From: Oxyruncus cristatus
Lineage: Eukaryota; Chordata; Aves; Passeriformes; Cotingidae
Direction of reading: 5' to 3'
Assembly (NCBI GenBank): GCA_013399855.1
Contig: VXAY01004334.1
Coordinates: forward strand, 637,707-701,706
Length of the DNA stretch: 64,000 nt
Part shown: in pieces, positions 1 to 12,371 of the stretch
How positions within the stretch are numbered: position 1 is the first letter of the stretch
How the letters are laid out: the number at the start of each line of letters is the position of its first letter
Translations under genes and position numbers: made by a program
The notes under the pieces: generated by a model
Seen by the model: only the letters and a program-made list of their open reading frames with translations
What the model was told of the DNA's origin: nothing
Database searches by the model: none

Positions 1-340
1 AGTTGAGAGAATGCCATCCACAGGCTAAAGAGGGGTGGTCTGGGGCAGCATTTTCCTCCCCGTGGATAAAGCTCTCTTTGGTTTGATTGCTATGCAGTCC
101 CTTTCAGGGGGGAGGTTCTGCTGTTGAAATAATGGTCTCTTCCTCTGCCATCACCTGTGCAGAGAGAGGTGAGCTGCAATTCTGTAATCAGTGAAGGGAG
201 TCATAAAGTACACCACACTTGAAAGATAATTCTAAATGCAAGGAAATCAGCTTGTAGTCACTACTACATCCTGTGAATTGTCGTTAATTAAAATAGTTAT
301 GAATTCAAATGGTTAAAAGCTTACTTAATTGGTGACTTAC

Positions 341-850
341 ACTCCTCAGCCCTGGTGAAGCCACATATAGAGTACTGCTTCCAGTTCTGGGCTCCTCAGG
401 ACAAGAGAGACATGGAGCTCTGGGAACAGGTCCAGCGGAGGGCAACAAAGTTGACTAAGGGACTGGAGCATCTCTTTTATGAGGAAAGGGTCAGGGAGTT
501 GGGTCTGTTCAGCCTCAAGAAGAGATGGCTGAGAGAGGATCTCTTTGATGTCTATCAGTATCTGAGGGAAGGGTGTCAAGAGGTGCCAGGCTCTTCTTGG
601 TGGTGCCAAGCAATAGGATGAGAGACAAAGGGCAGAAACTGATGCACAGGAAGTTCCATCTGCATATGAGGAAGAACTTTGCTGTGTGGATGACCAAGCT
701 CTGCAACAGATTGCCCAGGGAGGTTGTGGAGTTTCCCTCACTGGAGATATTCAAGAACTCTCTGGATGCAGTCCTGTGTAATGTGCTCCAGGATGACCCT
801 GCTTGAGGTTGGTCCCTTCCAAGTTTGCCCATTCTGTGATTCTTTGACTT
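341..850 (+). mobile_element. CR1 LINE, 5'-truncated 3' fragment
   Basis: This is the 3' end of a CR1 retrotransposon in sense orientation. It holds the end of ORF2 and the short 3' UTR. The C-terminal ORF2 text is visible from 355 ([14 protein letters not shown], then QRRATKL), and frameshifts break it before 830. The element ends with the CR1 3' signature, a ttccaa motif followed by cattctgtgattcttt near 830-850. The left boundary near 341 falls at the consensus 'ctcagccctggtgaagcca' point, typical of 5' truncation during target-primed insertion. It is a non-functional fossil. Confidence 0.93.
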
Positions 851-3800
851 CACAAAGTTTTCTGACAGAACAATGTATTTTGGAAAGAGGAGGAAAACAT
901 GTACAAGTATCATCTTTTCCCATAAAAATATGTGCTGGAAGATCATATGTTGTTCAACTTGTGCTGCAGTTTCTAAAATGTTGAGAAATCTTGCTACTAC
1001 TAACGTTTCTAATAATTTCTCCATAATATAATTATCTCAGCCTTCAGTTTTCAGAAGGTGGCAGTCCATGGCTGGCAGTGATAGCACATTATCATCTCTC
1101 TAATCACATTTTCTGTTTTTTTGTGAAGAATGTTTCTTGATTCATATTCACCAAGCTGTTTGTTATGTTTCAAACATGAAAATTGTTGGTGGGTGGCATA
1201 CTCTTATTGTGCATGTGTATCAGAAATCATCTGTCATCTGTTTTAAATTTCAATTTAGTCAGCAGAGCATGCCAATTTAGAGAAAATTGGACTCCATTAT
1301 AAAACAAAATTGTGATAGCATTATGGTTTTATGGTAATGTATGTAATTTATTGCTCTGAGTATTATGCAACAGATTGTAGAATAATATTTTGACTTACTC
1401 CTTTAAAGATGCTTTGGAACATGAAATTATGAAATTATAACATTACTCTTATGTGGATTTTTTCCTCTTTTTTTTTCTTCAAAATTTTAAAAAGACATAC
1501 ATTAGCCTGGCCTTCATAGATAACATTATAAGGAATTTTCGAAATCTGTTACTATGAAAGAAGTAAAGAAGGGATACAATGTTTGAACAAAATATGGTGA
1601 AGATGTCTATTCAAGAGTGAAATGAATATCTTTTAGTTAAGTTATGGAATTCCAGCTGGTTTTATTTACCTTAATCTCATATTTTGCTGCATGTACTTGG
1701 ATGATATTTTGTCTCAGAGCAGATTAAGTGCTAAAGTTATGAATACACAGATGTTAAAACAAACAACCTTTATTTCTTGGGAGGAACTCGATAACAGTTT
1801 TGCAAATATTGAACTATAATAGCAATTCCAAGTTCATAAAAACTTCTAAATGGACCTACCTACTGGCCAAGTTCCTTGTGTCCCTGGGAGGCTGTGTTCT
1901 GTCGTTTTGGATTTCCTCTTCTCCCTTGAAACACCAGAACTCGTACTATTGGTCAGCAAGTTATTCTGTTCAGAAGCGTAGGGTCTGAATCTCTTGTGGC
2001 TATTGGTCAACTGACAGTTTCCCTGCAAAGTGAACAGCTTTTTTCCATCTAGAAACGTGCTTTGTAAGGGATGGCAATTCTATGAGACCTCTCTCCTGTT
2101 TTTGATTATCAGTTTCATTCTATATGCCCATTGCTCTATGATTAGAATGTGAGAGATATTAACATACTTAAAAAGTGCATGTAGCTTAGATTTATTTTTT
2201 TTTTAAGAAGATAGGAACAATATGCATTACTCTCCTGACAGAAAAAAAAAATATTGTGTTTTTTAAAATGCTTCTTATTTGCATCACCGTGTCCTGAATA
2301 CAATTATTCAATAGACAGCTATGAGAAACTGTGTGCATGTAGGTCAAGTACATGCATTCAGAGTCACCCCGGGTTTTCATTTGTTTTGGTTTGATTAAAA
2401 TTAGACACAGTGCAGACTAGGTATGTTTCAAATCTAAAAACTTCATTTTTGTGTGATTTTAAAATGCTTTATTCTAAAAATTGTTACTAGAAGATAATCA
2501 GGGAATTTCAAGTTGGGTGTTATTAAAAAAAATGATAAATTTTAGGTGAGGTTGAAACAATGATTATATGAGCCACTGGCAACTTTACTTTCCCATCTAT
2601 GTATGAGGAGTAGGGGGAACTCCACGAGTTAGATTTGGACAAAACTTAAATCTGCCTTATGTAAATTCATTCTTAAAATGATGTGTTAATTATTTTCCAT
2701 TGTTGGCAGTCCTCTGGCACCCTCAGAGTTGTTGTTGATATTCATGAAGTTTTGTGCAGTGCCCTAAAGTTGGAGTGTGAATGAATAAATTATGTGAAAT
2801 GTGTTGTTCTTTAATCCTCATACAGCAAAATCTGTGATGTTGGTGACAACTCATAATTTGTTTGGAGGAGTTGTTTTCATTATATGGAATAGTTCAAGCA
2901 AGGAATTTGCAGATGAGCTTTGCTGATCCCGGAGGGCAGACCTGCTTTGTCATTACCTTGCAGAGGTGGGAGATCAGATGGCAGGACACTTGAGAGATGT
3001 ACAGTTTGATGGTAATATTAAAGAGGGGACATCATCAGTGGGGGAGAACGGTTGTCAAGTCTTTTATGTTGGGATTTTATGAATTATTTTACAGACAAAA
3101 AGGGAAGCTTCTGCTAAACTTTCTCAGAAAAGTTTTTTGGTTATTTTTTTCATTCCAAAGATTAAACTTTGAATTCAGGTTTATCACCTTTCTGATGGTT
3201 TTTAAATCTTTCTTTTTAATACGTGCTTTTCAGAATACAGTCCCAGAAAATATTTTTGGTAGGGATTCAGTATTGTTATTGCCCTCCCCTCTACAATCCA
3301 CAAATGTGGCTGCATTTTTCAGCTTACCTAACAATTAATATTACTGATCTTTTTATGCTTATAAGAATGCTTATTCTCTGAAAAATGCTTAATTCTGTTG
3401 ATTTCCTGTTGTAAATGGTGTTTCTGCCAGGTTGCAAAGTAAATGGACACAAGGAGAAAGATCCTTACTGAGATAGCTAGAATTAATTTTCCAGTAACAG
3501 AGGTGAACCACATAAAGTGGTGCAATGCGTGCCGTTTGTACTGTAGTGAAGCACTTGGCTAATACAATGTTGGAGCTAGTTTTTTGATCAGTAATTAACC
3601 TAATTCTGGAATATATCCTTCTTTAACAAAAGGAAACTGAGATTTTCTTTGCCCATCTTTTTTGTATTAGCTTCCAATTAATTAAATTTATACAGGTTGT
3701 TTTGTTCAGATCCTTCGCCTTTTTTGTAAGTCGAATTATTTATCGCTTCATGGCTTTGCAAGTGTTTTTTCTGCTGTAAGCGTTTTTCTAAAACCAGGAG

Positions 3801-4770
3801 ATGTAACTACAGCTTTAATAGTGTCTTTCAGTGTAATGGATTAAAAAAGATTCTGAGGAAATTGGTACAAGCAAAGTTATAATTCTTTGTGCTATTTTTC
3901 TTTGCTTATCTATTGACAGCTCTTTCTGCAGAATAGACAAGCTTTTATGTCTCTCTGCGACTCTGTCTTGTGACTGCCTTACTACTTTGAGCATATTTCT
4001 TGATAAACTCTCAATATTAGGGAACAGCTTTTGGTCTAGAATAAAGGGCTAAAGACTGCATAAATCCCAAGCCAGTTCACTGAGGATTTTTCTTTGTCTA
4101 CGTTCTGCCTTTTTAACCCAAATGTACATCTTTTGGTCGTGACCATTTCATTTTGGGGTTTTGAATTTAATTTGTTCTAAGGCTTATCAGCTCTTGTAAT
4201 GGCCAAGACTTAAAAAACAGTATAGAAAAAAACCCCAAAGCAACAGCAACAACAACAAAACAGCAAAAAAGAAAGTTTTTCTGCCTGTAAACTTTACAAA
4301 CTAAATGAGAGACAAATTGATAGACACAGACAGGTGAGAATGAACAAAAAGACAAGATGACAATATTGACTAGAAAAAGCAAAGGGGTTAGAAGTTGGTT
4401 CATTTATTTGTTGCAACCTCTTATATTGTCATAGTATTAATGTAGTTTCATACATTCAGTAAAGCATGTGGCATTAGGTTAAATCTGGTTTTCATTTACA
4501 CCGAAGAGATCTGGTGTTTAGAGGAAAAAAATATATCCCAAGGGAAGGACTTTCTCTTCAAAACTTCTTGGTTTTCTTCCTAACATCAGGTCATTCATGG
4601 TTGTCTTGTACTTGATCATTCTAATGCTACCTTCTCCTCAATTTCACATGTTCTTGGGAGAATGTGGATAAAGGCAAAAAGATGTCAGTGTAACCATACA
4701 GAGTGATAGGAGGAAGAAACCTTAACTGAGAATAAGAGGCATCTGTGAAAGCAGTTCTCAGCTAAACATG
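851..4770. other. AT-rich unique sequence, no gene seen
   Basis: I see no coding region, RNA gene or recognisable repeat here. The stretch is AT-rich with scattered short homopolymer runs, such as T runs near 1460-1475 and 2190-2205. An A/C-rich low-complexity patch (caacagcaacaacaac) lies at about 4226-4270. The short open frames have no splice-site or homology support. It is most simply read as intergenic or intronic DNA. Confidence 0.6.
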
Positions 4771-5580
4771 TATTGAATCATAGATGTGTCTGTTGGAAAG
4801 GACTTCAGGGGTCATCCAGCCCAAACTTCAGGCAGAGCTGGACTATGGCCAGCATTAGATCAGGTCTCCCTGGACTCCGTCTGGTCTTCAAGAATGTCAA
4901 GATTCCATATGTTTGTGGACAACCAGATCCAGGCTTGCATTGCTCTTCTAAGGAAATGATGTCTTGCTAATGTTCAGCCTGAACCTCCCAAATGCCAGTT
5001 TGTGGCTGCTTCTCCCTGCTTACTGAGAATTTGACTTTCTTGTCTGTATGGGTCCCCTTCACATCAGCTTGCCCCCGTAGCCTGCCATTCACCAGACTGA
5101 GCAAGGCCAGCATCCTCAACCTTTCTTTGTGCATCATGGCATCCAGTCCCCTGACCGTTGTAACAGTCCTCTGCTGGATCTCTCCACCTTGCTTCTGAAG
5201 TGAGGCTGCAAAAGCTGGCTCTGTAGCATGCCAGTCTCATCAGTGCACACTGTAAGATGGGAATAACTTGTTCTTTGGGCCCTCCTTGTTAATGATGCTC
5301 CGGGTGCAGTTTGCCTTCTTCATGACTAGAGGGCACTGCTAGATGCTGTTAAACTTGATGTCCACCAAGTGCTGGGACCTGTTGGTGACCGCTGGTCTAC
5401 ACTGCAGTTACATTGCTGGAGGTGTAAAACTTTGTGCTTTTCTGTGTTAAACTTAATGAGGTTCATGACACTCAGTCCTCAGCTTTGCTGAGGTTTCTCT
5501 CAGTCAAAGTTCTACTGTTTATGTCAGCCATTTCTTCTACTTCAGTGTCATTTGCAGATTTACTAAGGATACAGTCCAGG
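4771..5580 (-). mobile_element. CR1 LINE fragment, antisense
   Basis: The left edge carries the complement of the CR1 3' end (gaatcatagatg, then gttggaaaggactt, then catccagcccaaac). It runs through the complement of the 3' UTR and ORF2 C-terminus to about 5580, where the match to the 'catttgcagatttact' block ends. The copy is diverged, and its frames are interrupted in all directions. It is a dead fragment inserted on the - strand. Confidence 0.88.
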
Positions 5581-6039
5581 TAGAACTGTGAAGTATAATA
5601 TAGTGGTTGGAAGGGATGTAAGAGACTAGCAAGAGCAAAAGGATGATGATTTTGCTATTAATAACATGAATTTGACCCTGATGCGACCTACTGAGCTAAT
5701 CTTTTGAATGCACAGAAGAATAGTTGTAGCTACTTTTTTCCAGATATTGAACTTGGAAAAACTACATTGCTTAAGACAATATTTATTGTAGGGAAGAAGA
5801 TAAAGATTCTGATCTTTATACATAGGTTCTTATATGGTTTATTATGTTTCAGAGAAACTCAAACTGCCTCTTTGGAAAGTGTTTCTTAGTGAGCTGTGTC
5901 CCAAAGTAATAATCTCCAGAGCAAGTGATGCAACTTATGAGTCGTGTTTTCTCTGATTCATGTTCTACCCAGTCTAGCTAGCTAGCCATGTTCTTGCTAT
6001 CCTGCCTCAGTTTTCCTTTTTTTTTTTTTTTAAAATTCT
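5581..6039. other. Unique spacer between two CR1 copies
   Basis: No gene is recognised. The region includes a short tctagctagctagc run at 5973-5986 and a T run at 6018-6031 immediately before the next CR1 copy. Confidence 0.5.
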
Positions 6040-7015
6040 TACCAGTACATTTCAAAGATGAGGACAAAGTTGATGTATTTAACACCTTCTTTACCTCAGT
6101 CTTCAACAGTAAGACAGGTTGTCCTGAGGACAGCTGGCTTCTGCAGCTTGTAGACAGGGATAAGAAGCTGAATAACCCCCCTGTATCAAGGAGGAAACAG
6201 TCAGAGACCTGCTGAGCCACTTGGATCCTCAGAAGTCTATGGGACCAGATGGGATCCACCCTAGGGTGATGAGGGAGCTGGCAGAAGAGCTTGCCAAGCC
6301 GCTCTCCATCATTTACCAACAGTCCTGGCTCACTGGGGAGGTCCCAGATGATTGGAAGTTGGCGAATGTCACGCTGATCCACAAAAGGACCAGAAGGAGG
6401 ACCTGGGAAACTACAGGCCTGTCAGCCTGACCTCAGTGCCTGGCAAGGTTATGGAGCAGATCATCCTAAGTGCAATCCCCTGTACTCAGCGCTGGTGAGG
6501 CCACACCTGGAGTGCTGTGTCCAGTTCTGGGCCCCTCAGTTCAGGAAGGTTATTGAGGTGCTGGAGCAGGTGCAGAGAAGAGCAACCAGGCTGGTGAAGG
6601 GAATTGAACACAAGCCCTGTGAGGAGAGGCTGAGGGAGCTGGGGTTGTTTAGCCTGGAGAAGAGGAGGCTCAGGGGAGACCTCATCGCTCTCTACAACTA
6701 CCTGAGAGAAGGTTGTAACCAGGTGGGGGTTGGTCTCTTCTCCCAGGCAACCAGCAGTAGGACAAGAGGGCACGGTCTTAAGCTCTGCTAGTGGAGGTTT
6801 AGGTTAGATATTAGGAGGAAATTCTTTAGACAGGGTAATCAGGCATTGGAATGGGCTGCCCAGGGAGGTGGTGGATTCTCCATCCCTGGAGGTTTTTAAG
6901 ATGAGACTGGATGTAGCACTTAGTGCCGTAGTCTAGTAACCACAGTGGTGTTGGATCAAAGGTTGGACTTGAAGATCTCAGAGGTCCTTTCCAACCCATG
7001 TGATTCTGTGATTTC
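6040..7015 (+). mobile_element. CR1 LINE with internal deletion
   Basis: This sense CR1 copy has two blocks. The first (about 6040-6474) encodes the region before and at the start of the reverse transcriptase. FNTFFTSVFN is readable from about 6085, and MGPDGIHPRVMRELAEELAK at about 6239-6300, followed by the [12 protein letters not shown] region. The second block (about 6475-7015) is the 3' terminal part ([14 protein letters not shown], then [10 protein letters not shown]), ending in the CR1 tail gtgattctgtgattt near 7000-7013. The central reverse-transcriptase catalytic region is missing, so the junction near 6474 marks a deletion or a rearranged template. It is not functional. Confidence 0.93.
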
Positions 7016-10000
7016 CAGAAGCCTGGTGAGTAACAGTCCACAAGAATATGAAGGATGTGGTTAACATGGATCTAGTCTTCTCAAGTTCAGGACGGAGTTA
7101 AACATGTTTCTCTTGCAAGCTAGACAAGTTGTCCTGCCTAGGTGTTGGATAGTGTCTAGTGAGGATAGTGTCTTCTGTCTTCGGTGTTCTATGAGTTTTA
7201 AAAACAGGAATGGTTATTCCTATTAAACAGGAAGGATTCCTGGGCACGTAGAGCAACTCACTGCACTCTTGAGTAAAGTGTCTAAATTTTTTAGAAGATA
7301 AGTAAAACTGCACTCCTGCCCCTCTTGACCTTGCAAATACAGTGAGGTGTGTTAATTATGTTGAAATTATTTCATTATTTCAGAAACAGGAAGTCTGTTA
7401 AATCTCTCCAGACTTGCTCATCAGTCCTTGAGTTATCATTATGTTCTTGTGTGCTCTTCTATTCAATAGCATTAAAATTAGCAGTTATCCTATAGGTAAG
7501 AACCTTGTCTTCAAGCTTAAATTTTAAATCCATGAAAACTTGCGTAAAGAAGTAGTTATCTATACAGCTTTTCAACATGTCAGCTCTTTTTCGAAGAAGA
7601 CTATTCTATGATTGTCAGAACAGGATAATAACAGAGTATCCAATATGTAGTTGCCACCATAATTGTTGAAGTCAAAAAACTTTCTTTGTTGTGTATCATT
7701 CAACCATTCAGCTATCAGTGGATGGAAAAAAAACCCAGAACGGTAGCTAGCTATGTACTGGAATTACAACTCAGATTGCCATAGTACTTTTTAAACAAGC
7801 CTGTGTTTGCCACTTCTGGACAAAGAAGATGCCTTTTCAGTAGATGCTGGAGTACTTCTGTTGCAAAAGATCGAAATTCTAATGTAAACTACTCAGATGA
7901 TTAACTTTCTCAGATACTTTCATTAATATGTACTGTTACTATGTAGCTTTAATTGTTTGTAAACTAAGTGTTTACACTTTTCTTCTATTGAGGTGCTGTC
8001 TTTTGTTTTCTCTTTCTGAACTCATGAAGGGCTTGTGTGCCGGAAGTTTCTCTGTAGGCTTTCTTGATACTAGGTGGTTTAACAAAAAAAGTGCCTTTCA
8101 AACTTTGCCTCTTTATAAAACACACTGTGATTTGCTAGGATAGTGATTCAGTGGCATTGTAGCAGAATTTGTTGGAGTGCCCCAGCAGACAGTGAGAAGA
8201 TGCAAGCTTTGAGTGTGTGCAGTTAATTAGATGAAATGTATTTTGACAAGACACCTATTAATTGGAAATTAAAATTGATTTTCTTTTTGCATTTAATTAT
8301 GTTTTATTTCAGCTCTTTGCTGAGAAGCTTTTCATCAGCTCTTAAGAGTTTGTGTTCCTGAATTTCACTGAATTTCATAAAGAAATGTAAGTCAGGTCAT
8401 TGTAAGTTTTTATGTGCAGAGCTGTCAGTGTGTTCTTCTGAAATTGTTTCCAAGATCAGGATGCTACATATCTATGGAGTAACTGATTTTAAGAGCCAAT
8501 CTAAGCACAGGGAATAAGCTCAGATCACATGTGCAGCTAATTATGCTGGTCTACCGTGATTTATGCTTCCAGTGCTACAAAAGACTTGTGTAGAAATAAA
8601 TAAAGAAATATAGCAAGTGTTCTACTACATACCCATTAAGTTACAATAAAAGCTTCCACCAAAGTATAATACTTAAATGCATTATCTCAGTTTGACAGAG
8701 TTTTGTCACAGAGAAGATCAACAATCTTTTCTTCTTGCTGTTCCTTTTCCTTCCCAAATACTTGTTTTGAGAATTTGGTACTGAGGGTGTATAGTTACAC
8801 TAATGGTATAATTTTTCCTATTTAATGCACTTTATTTAAAAACAAAAACCCCACTGTGTGTATGACTTGTTCCTCTTACCTGCCTTCCCTTAAGTCCTGA
8901 CGTGAAAATTAACTGTGTGAAGATTATTTTTAGCCTGAAAGAATTGATTTCTAAGATTGTTCTTGCACAACATCTATCTTCCCATGTTGTTCCCCAGAGA
9001 GTGTTGTGAGGTGTTCACCTTATTGTTAACTTCCTCTCTCAAGTTGTAACATAGCTTTTGGAAATATGTTGTTTTCTTTTCAAGTACATGCTGTGTAATA
9101 TTTTACTATCTTGATGGATGCAGGAGAGAGACAAAATAAGGGGCAGGGAAGCTTTTAACCTTCAACTCATTCTTTGAAATACAGAGTTTTCTTCCACACT
9201 TAATTTGTCAGCATTAGTAAGTTCACTGGTATGGTTACAAGCCTGGCTGTGTCCTTTTGTGAGCACTAAACACGAATGGAAATTTGATGACTAATACATT
9301 AAAAGACAGATAAGGAGCTACATGCTAAACTACCTCTTCACTGTAACCAGGGCCCTGCTCATTTTATCTCTTCATTTCACTGCAGAGCACTGAAGGACAA
9401 GTGCTCAAGAGGCCTGTCTCTCATGTCTCAAGATCTTTCATTGAATTGGCTTCCTTTATTGCTGTGATCCAAATATTTTTATAATCTCTTTTATACTGGT
9501 TTTGTTTTGGTTGTGGTTTGCTTTTTGTTTGTTTTAAATTTGCTGATCAGAAATCATGGTAGTTAGAGTACATAGTGAATTTAGATTTTGGATAGTGCAA
9601 AATCCTTCTACTGTAACAGTTCTTGGAGCAAAAGAGCACAAATGTACCTGTAAATGCATGGTGTTTCCTGTGAGTTACTATGGGAGCTGAATGCAGGGGC
9701 TGGTAAAGAACAGTGCTGGCAAAGAAACTACTCTTCTGAGGAGTGAAAATAATGCTAGCCTTTTATTAAGAATCTCTGTCTGAAAATATTCGCTGAGACT
9801 TTTGTATTGAGCTTGGACTGAAGAAGCTGAAGCAGTGGTGCTGGAAGAGTCCTCACCGTGTTTCTTCTTCTGGGGAAGAGTGAATATAGAATGTGTTGTC
9901 TGGGCCATAATGCTTGGGTGAAAGGAAAAAACTGAATGGTACCTGTGACACTTTATAAATATCCTAATACACAGATTTGAGTGCTAGTACTGCCCTTGGT

Positions 10001-11519
10001 ACTGGAGAGGTGGGATTTTTTTTTTTTGGTGGGTTTTTTGGTTGGTTGGTTTTTGTTTGTTTTTATTTTCTCTGGAATCCCAAATATTTTGTTTGTTTAT
10101 GTGAAGTACTGAGTTTGGGAGTTTTTGGTTGGTTAGGGTTTTTTTTGTTTTGTAGAGGTTTTTTTCTGGTTTTCTCTGATGATGGGGTCCTTTTTGTGTT
10201 TCTGTGGTTTTTTTTTTTTTTACTCATATCCAGACACAAACCCAGTATAGTAATGAAAGATACTTCTATGTGTGCACATGATAATAGCTTTACATTTGTT
10301 TCTTTGTTATTTTTCACCATTCTTGACTCTGTCACTAGCTTGTAGGGGAAATCTTGAACCTAATAACTAAATAACTAATAACTAAATTGCACAGAAAGCG
10401 TACTTGATTGTAGACTCATCAACTTTTTGTGGATTACATCTATGTCAGGGTTTCTTGGGATGCTCTTTCTTGCTGGCATATCACTTAGTTTTTGTAGGAG
10501 AGAGGGAATTCAGCTTAGCCATTGAAAAAGAAAATACTGTTGATGACTTCTTACTATGGTCATAACCAATTTGTATTTACATTTGTTTAATAAACTCTTA
10601 GTTTGCAAAAGTCAACACTGTTTATTTAAAAATGCAAATCAGAAAAGCATAATTGTAAAAATAAGTAAACCATAACTGATGACAGGACACCTTATTTGGC
10701 ATTAAATGTCCACATTTGTAAGGGTAAGATAGGTGTCTGAGTTAAGTTATGCCTTTAGATATCAGATTTTACAAGTTTTCCTTGCAACAGGAGTAGAAAG
10801 ACATAACAAAATTTCTAGAGAACCGGCAACCACACGAGGCTGACATGAATGTTCATTTGTCAACTGGAATAGTCTTTGAAGGAATACACCAGTTTTGCAT
10901 TAGTTTTTCCATAAAACAAATAAACCAAAAAAGTCCTACCCCTAGCATTGAGACAGTTTTTCATTGTTTTTACCATCTGCAAAAGTGCAGTTTTACAGCT
11001 AGTGATATTTTTCATTAGATTTTATAACTTAGATCTTTGCCAGCCATTCTTTGTTTTTACATTCTGTGTTTCAGCAAAGCAGGTACTGTCTGAATTTTTA
11101 GTTTTAGCTGACAAATGTTTTCAAGAGTAAAATCACCAGAAGCAAGAATGTGATAAATTAGCAAACGATATATTTCTAGCAGGGGCCTAGCTCTCGATGA
11201 GGTTGCATTTAGTATGTACCTTTGAATTCTGAGTTACTCCCCAGACTTTTTTTTTAACCTGTTTTTATTTATTTTAATTCACTAGGGTGTACGATTCTTT
11301 TTATCTTCATCTAAGATAAACCTAAGCTATTCAATGAATCAAGTTTTTGTTGTTGTTTTCTTGTTTCTGAAAGCTGCTCTTAGCCTGTTTCTCCAAGTCA
11401 CTTTCCTTTTAACTTTTAATCAGGCCTTTCTTAATAAGAGATGTCTGCTGGCACTGTTTTCAGTATAGTGTCTTTCAGTGCGATACATGAAGTCTGTGGA
11501 ATTTAATTCTTTTAACAGT
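7016..11519. other. Unique AT-rich sequence with G/T-rich low complexity
   Basis: No coding gene is supported. The main visible structure is a G/T-rich low-complexity tract at about 10013-10225, where runs of T are broken by gg and ggttgg. A smaller one of the same kind lies near 9497-9540. A short tandem of 'taataactaa' units sits at 10361-10386. Long open frames inside the G/T tract are artefacts of its lack of A and C. Confidence 0.55.
10013..10225 (+). repeat. G/T-rich low-complexity tract
   Basis: About 210 bases consist almost only of T and G on the + strand, with T runs of 8-13 separated by ggtggg, ggttggttgg and gtttgttt units. It resembles the expanded remnant of a simple repeat, not a protein gene, although it gives a Phe/Leu/Gly-rich open frame. 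Confidence 0.8.
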
Positions 11520-12371
11520 TCTTTATCTTCTTTTTAATAGGGTCTCTCATTTCTCTGTCATTTTCCTTTTGGAAGTCACATACAACTGTGGTGGATTTTT
11601 TGGCTTTTGGGACTCCTGTAGGGATATTGAGTCTGAATGCACTATTAGCGTGCCTTTCAATAGAAAAAAATTGAACAAGATCCTTCATGCACTCTGGGAT
11701 TGCATCTCTAATGGTTTCTCTAACCAGCTCTCTATGAAATGATTATTGTAGCGCTAAAAGTTTCTTCTCTGCTTTGTGTCCCAGTGTGATACGTGCCTGA
11801 TATTCATGGGTATCTGCCATTACAGTTGTATTTCTTTCCCTCACTGCCTCTCTGATCTCTCCCATTGTATCGTCAGTGGTCAGTGCTGTCATTCCGCTAA
11901 GGCAGTTGATAATACTTTGAGCTCTTACATTTGGATCCAGGATCACCGAAATCTGCCTTTGTACAAAAATTCAGTCAGAGGCCAAATACTCCCCTGGACT
12001 CTTAATGTGGACACCTGAGAACTGAGACTTTCTACTTAAAAAACTTCATTCTGCTTAATATCCTGTTGTCATTCCATTGAGAGAGCAATGTATCGAGTTC
12101 CAAGGCTTTTATAGCTCGTCCACAAGATCTGGCATTTCACGGGAACAGGGTAATGATTACAGAATACTTCAAGTGTGTCCCTGTTCCATCACGACTGATT
12201 ATCCATTTTCTTTCTGAACTCTAACTCCTGCCTTGGTGGGAAAAAAACGTACACGCTGTGAACATCTTCAGAGCTCTTCTCTGCTGTAATCACGTATTTG
12301 TTGGTTTTTGTCATCATGCTGAAATAGTACAGAGATCCGAAGGAAGTACAAGGTAAGAGTGAATTGCATCT
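11520..12371 (-). pseudogene. Broken coding relic, unidentified protein
   Basis: On the - strand a series of coding-like frames runs in order from 12371 down to about 11520. One open block begins at 12371 (an in-frame TAG lies at 12374-12372) and has ATG ATG at 12317-12312, followed by TKTNKYVITAEK and VYVFFPPRQELEFRKK. A TGA at 12191-12189 interrupts it, and the same frame then continues as DTLEVFCNHYPVP. Further stops occur at 12071 and 12038. Around 11945 the signal moves to another frame, which holds ISVILDPNVRAQS, DDTMGEIREAVRERN and, past one TAA near 11739, RDAIPECMKDLVQFF and IPTGVPKAKKSTTVV down to about 11521. The segment is richer in CpG than its surroundings. It has no CR1, LTR or SINE text and no visible introns. 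It may be an endogenous non-retroviral virus element, a processed pseudogene or an unclassified transposon ORF. I do not recognise the family. It is certainly not expressed intact. Confidence 0.6.

Noticed and set aside
346..1024. Open frames of 131 and 169 codons on the - strand
   Set aside because: They are antisense readings of the CR1 fragment and its flank, with no independent protein features.
9977..10345. 122-codon + strand open frame with many Phe, Leu and Gly residues, and a - strand frame opposite
   Set aside because: Both arise from the G/T-rich low-complexity tract, which lacks stop codons because it lacks A.
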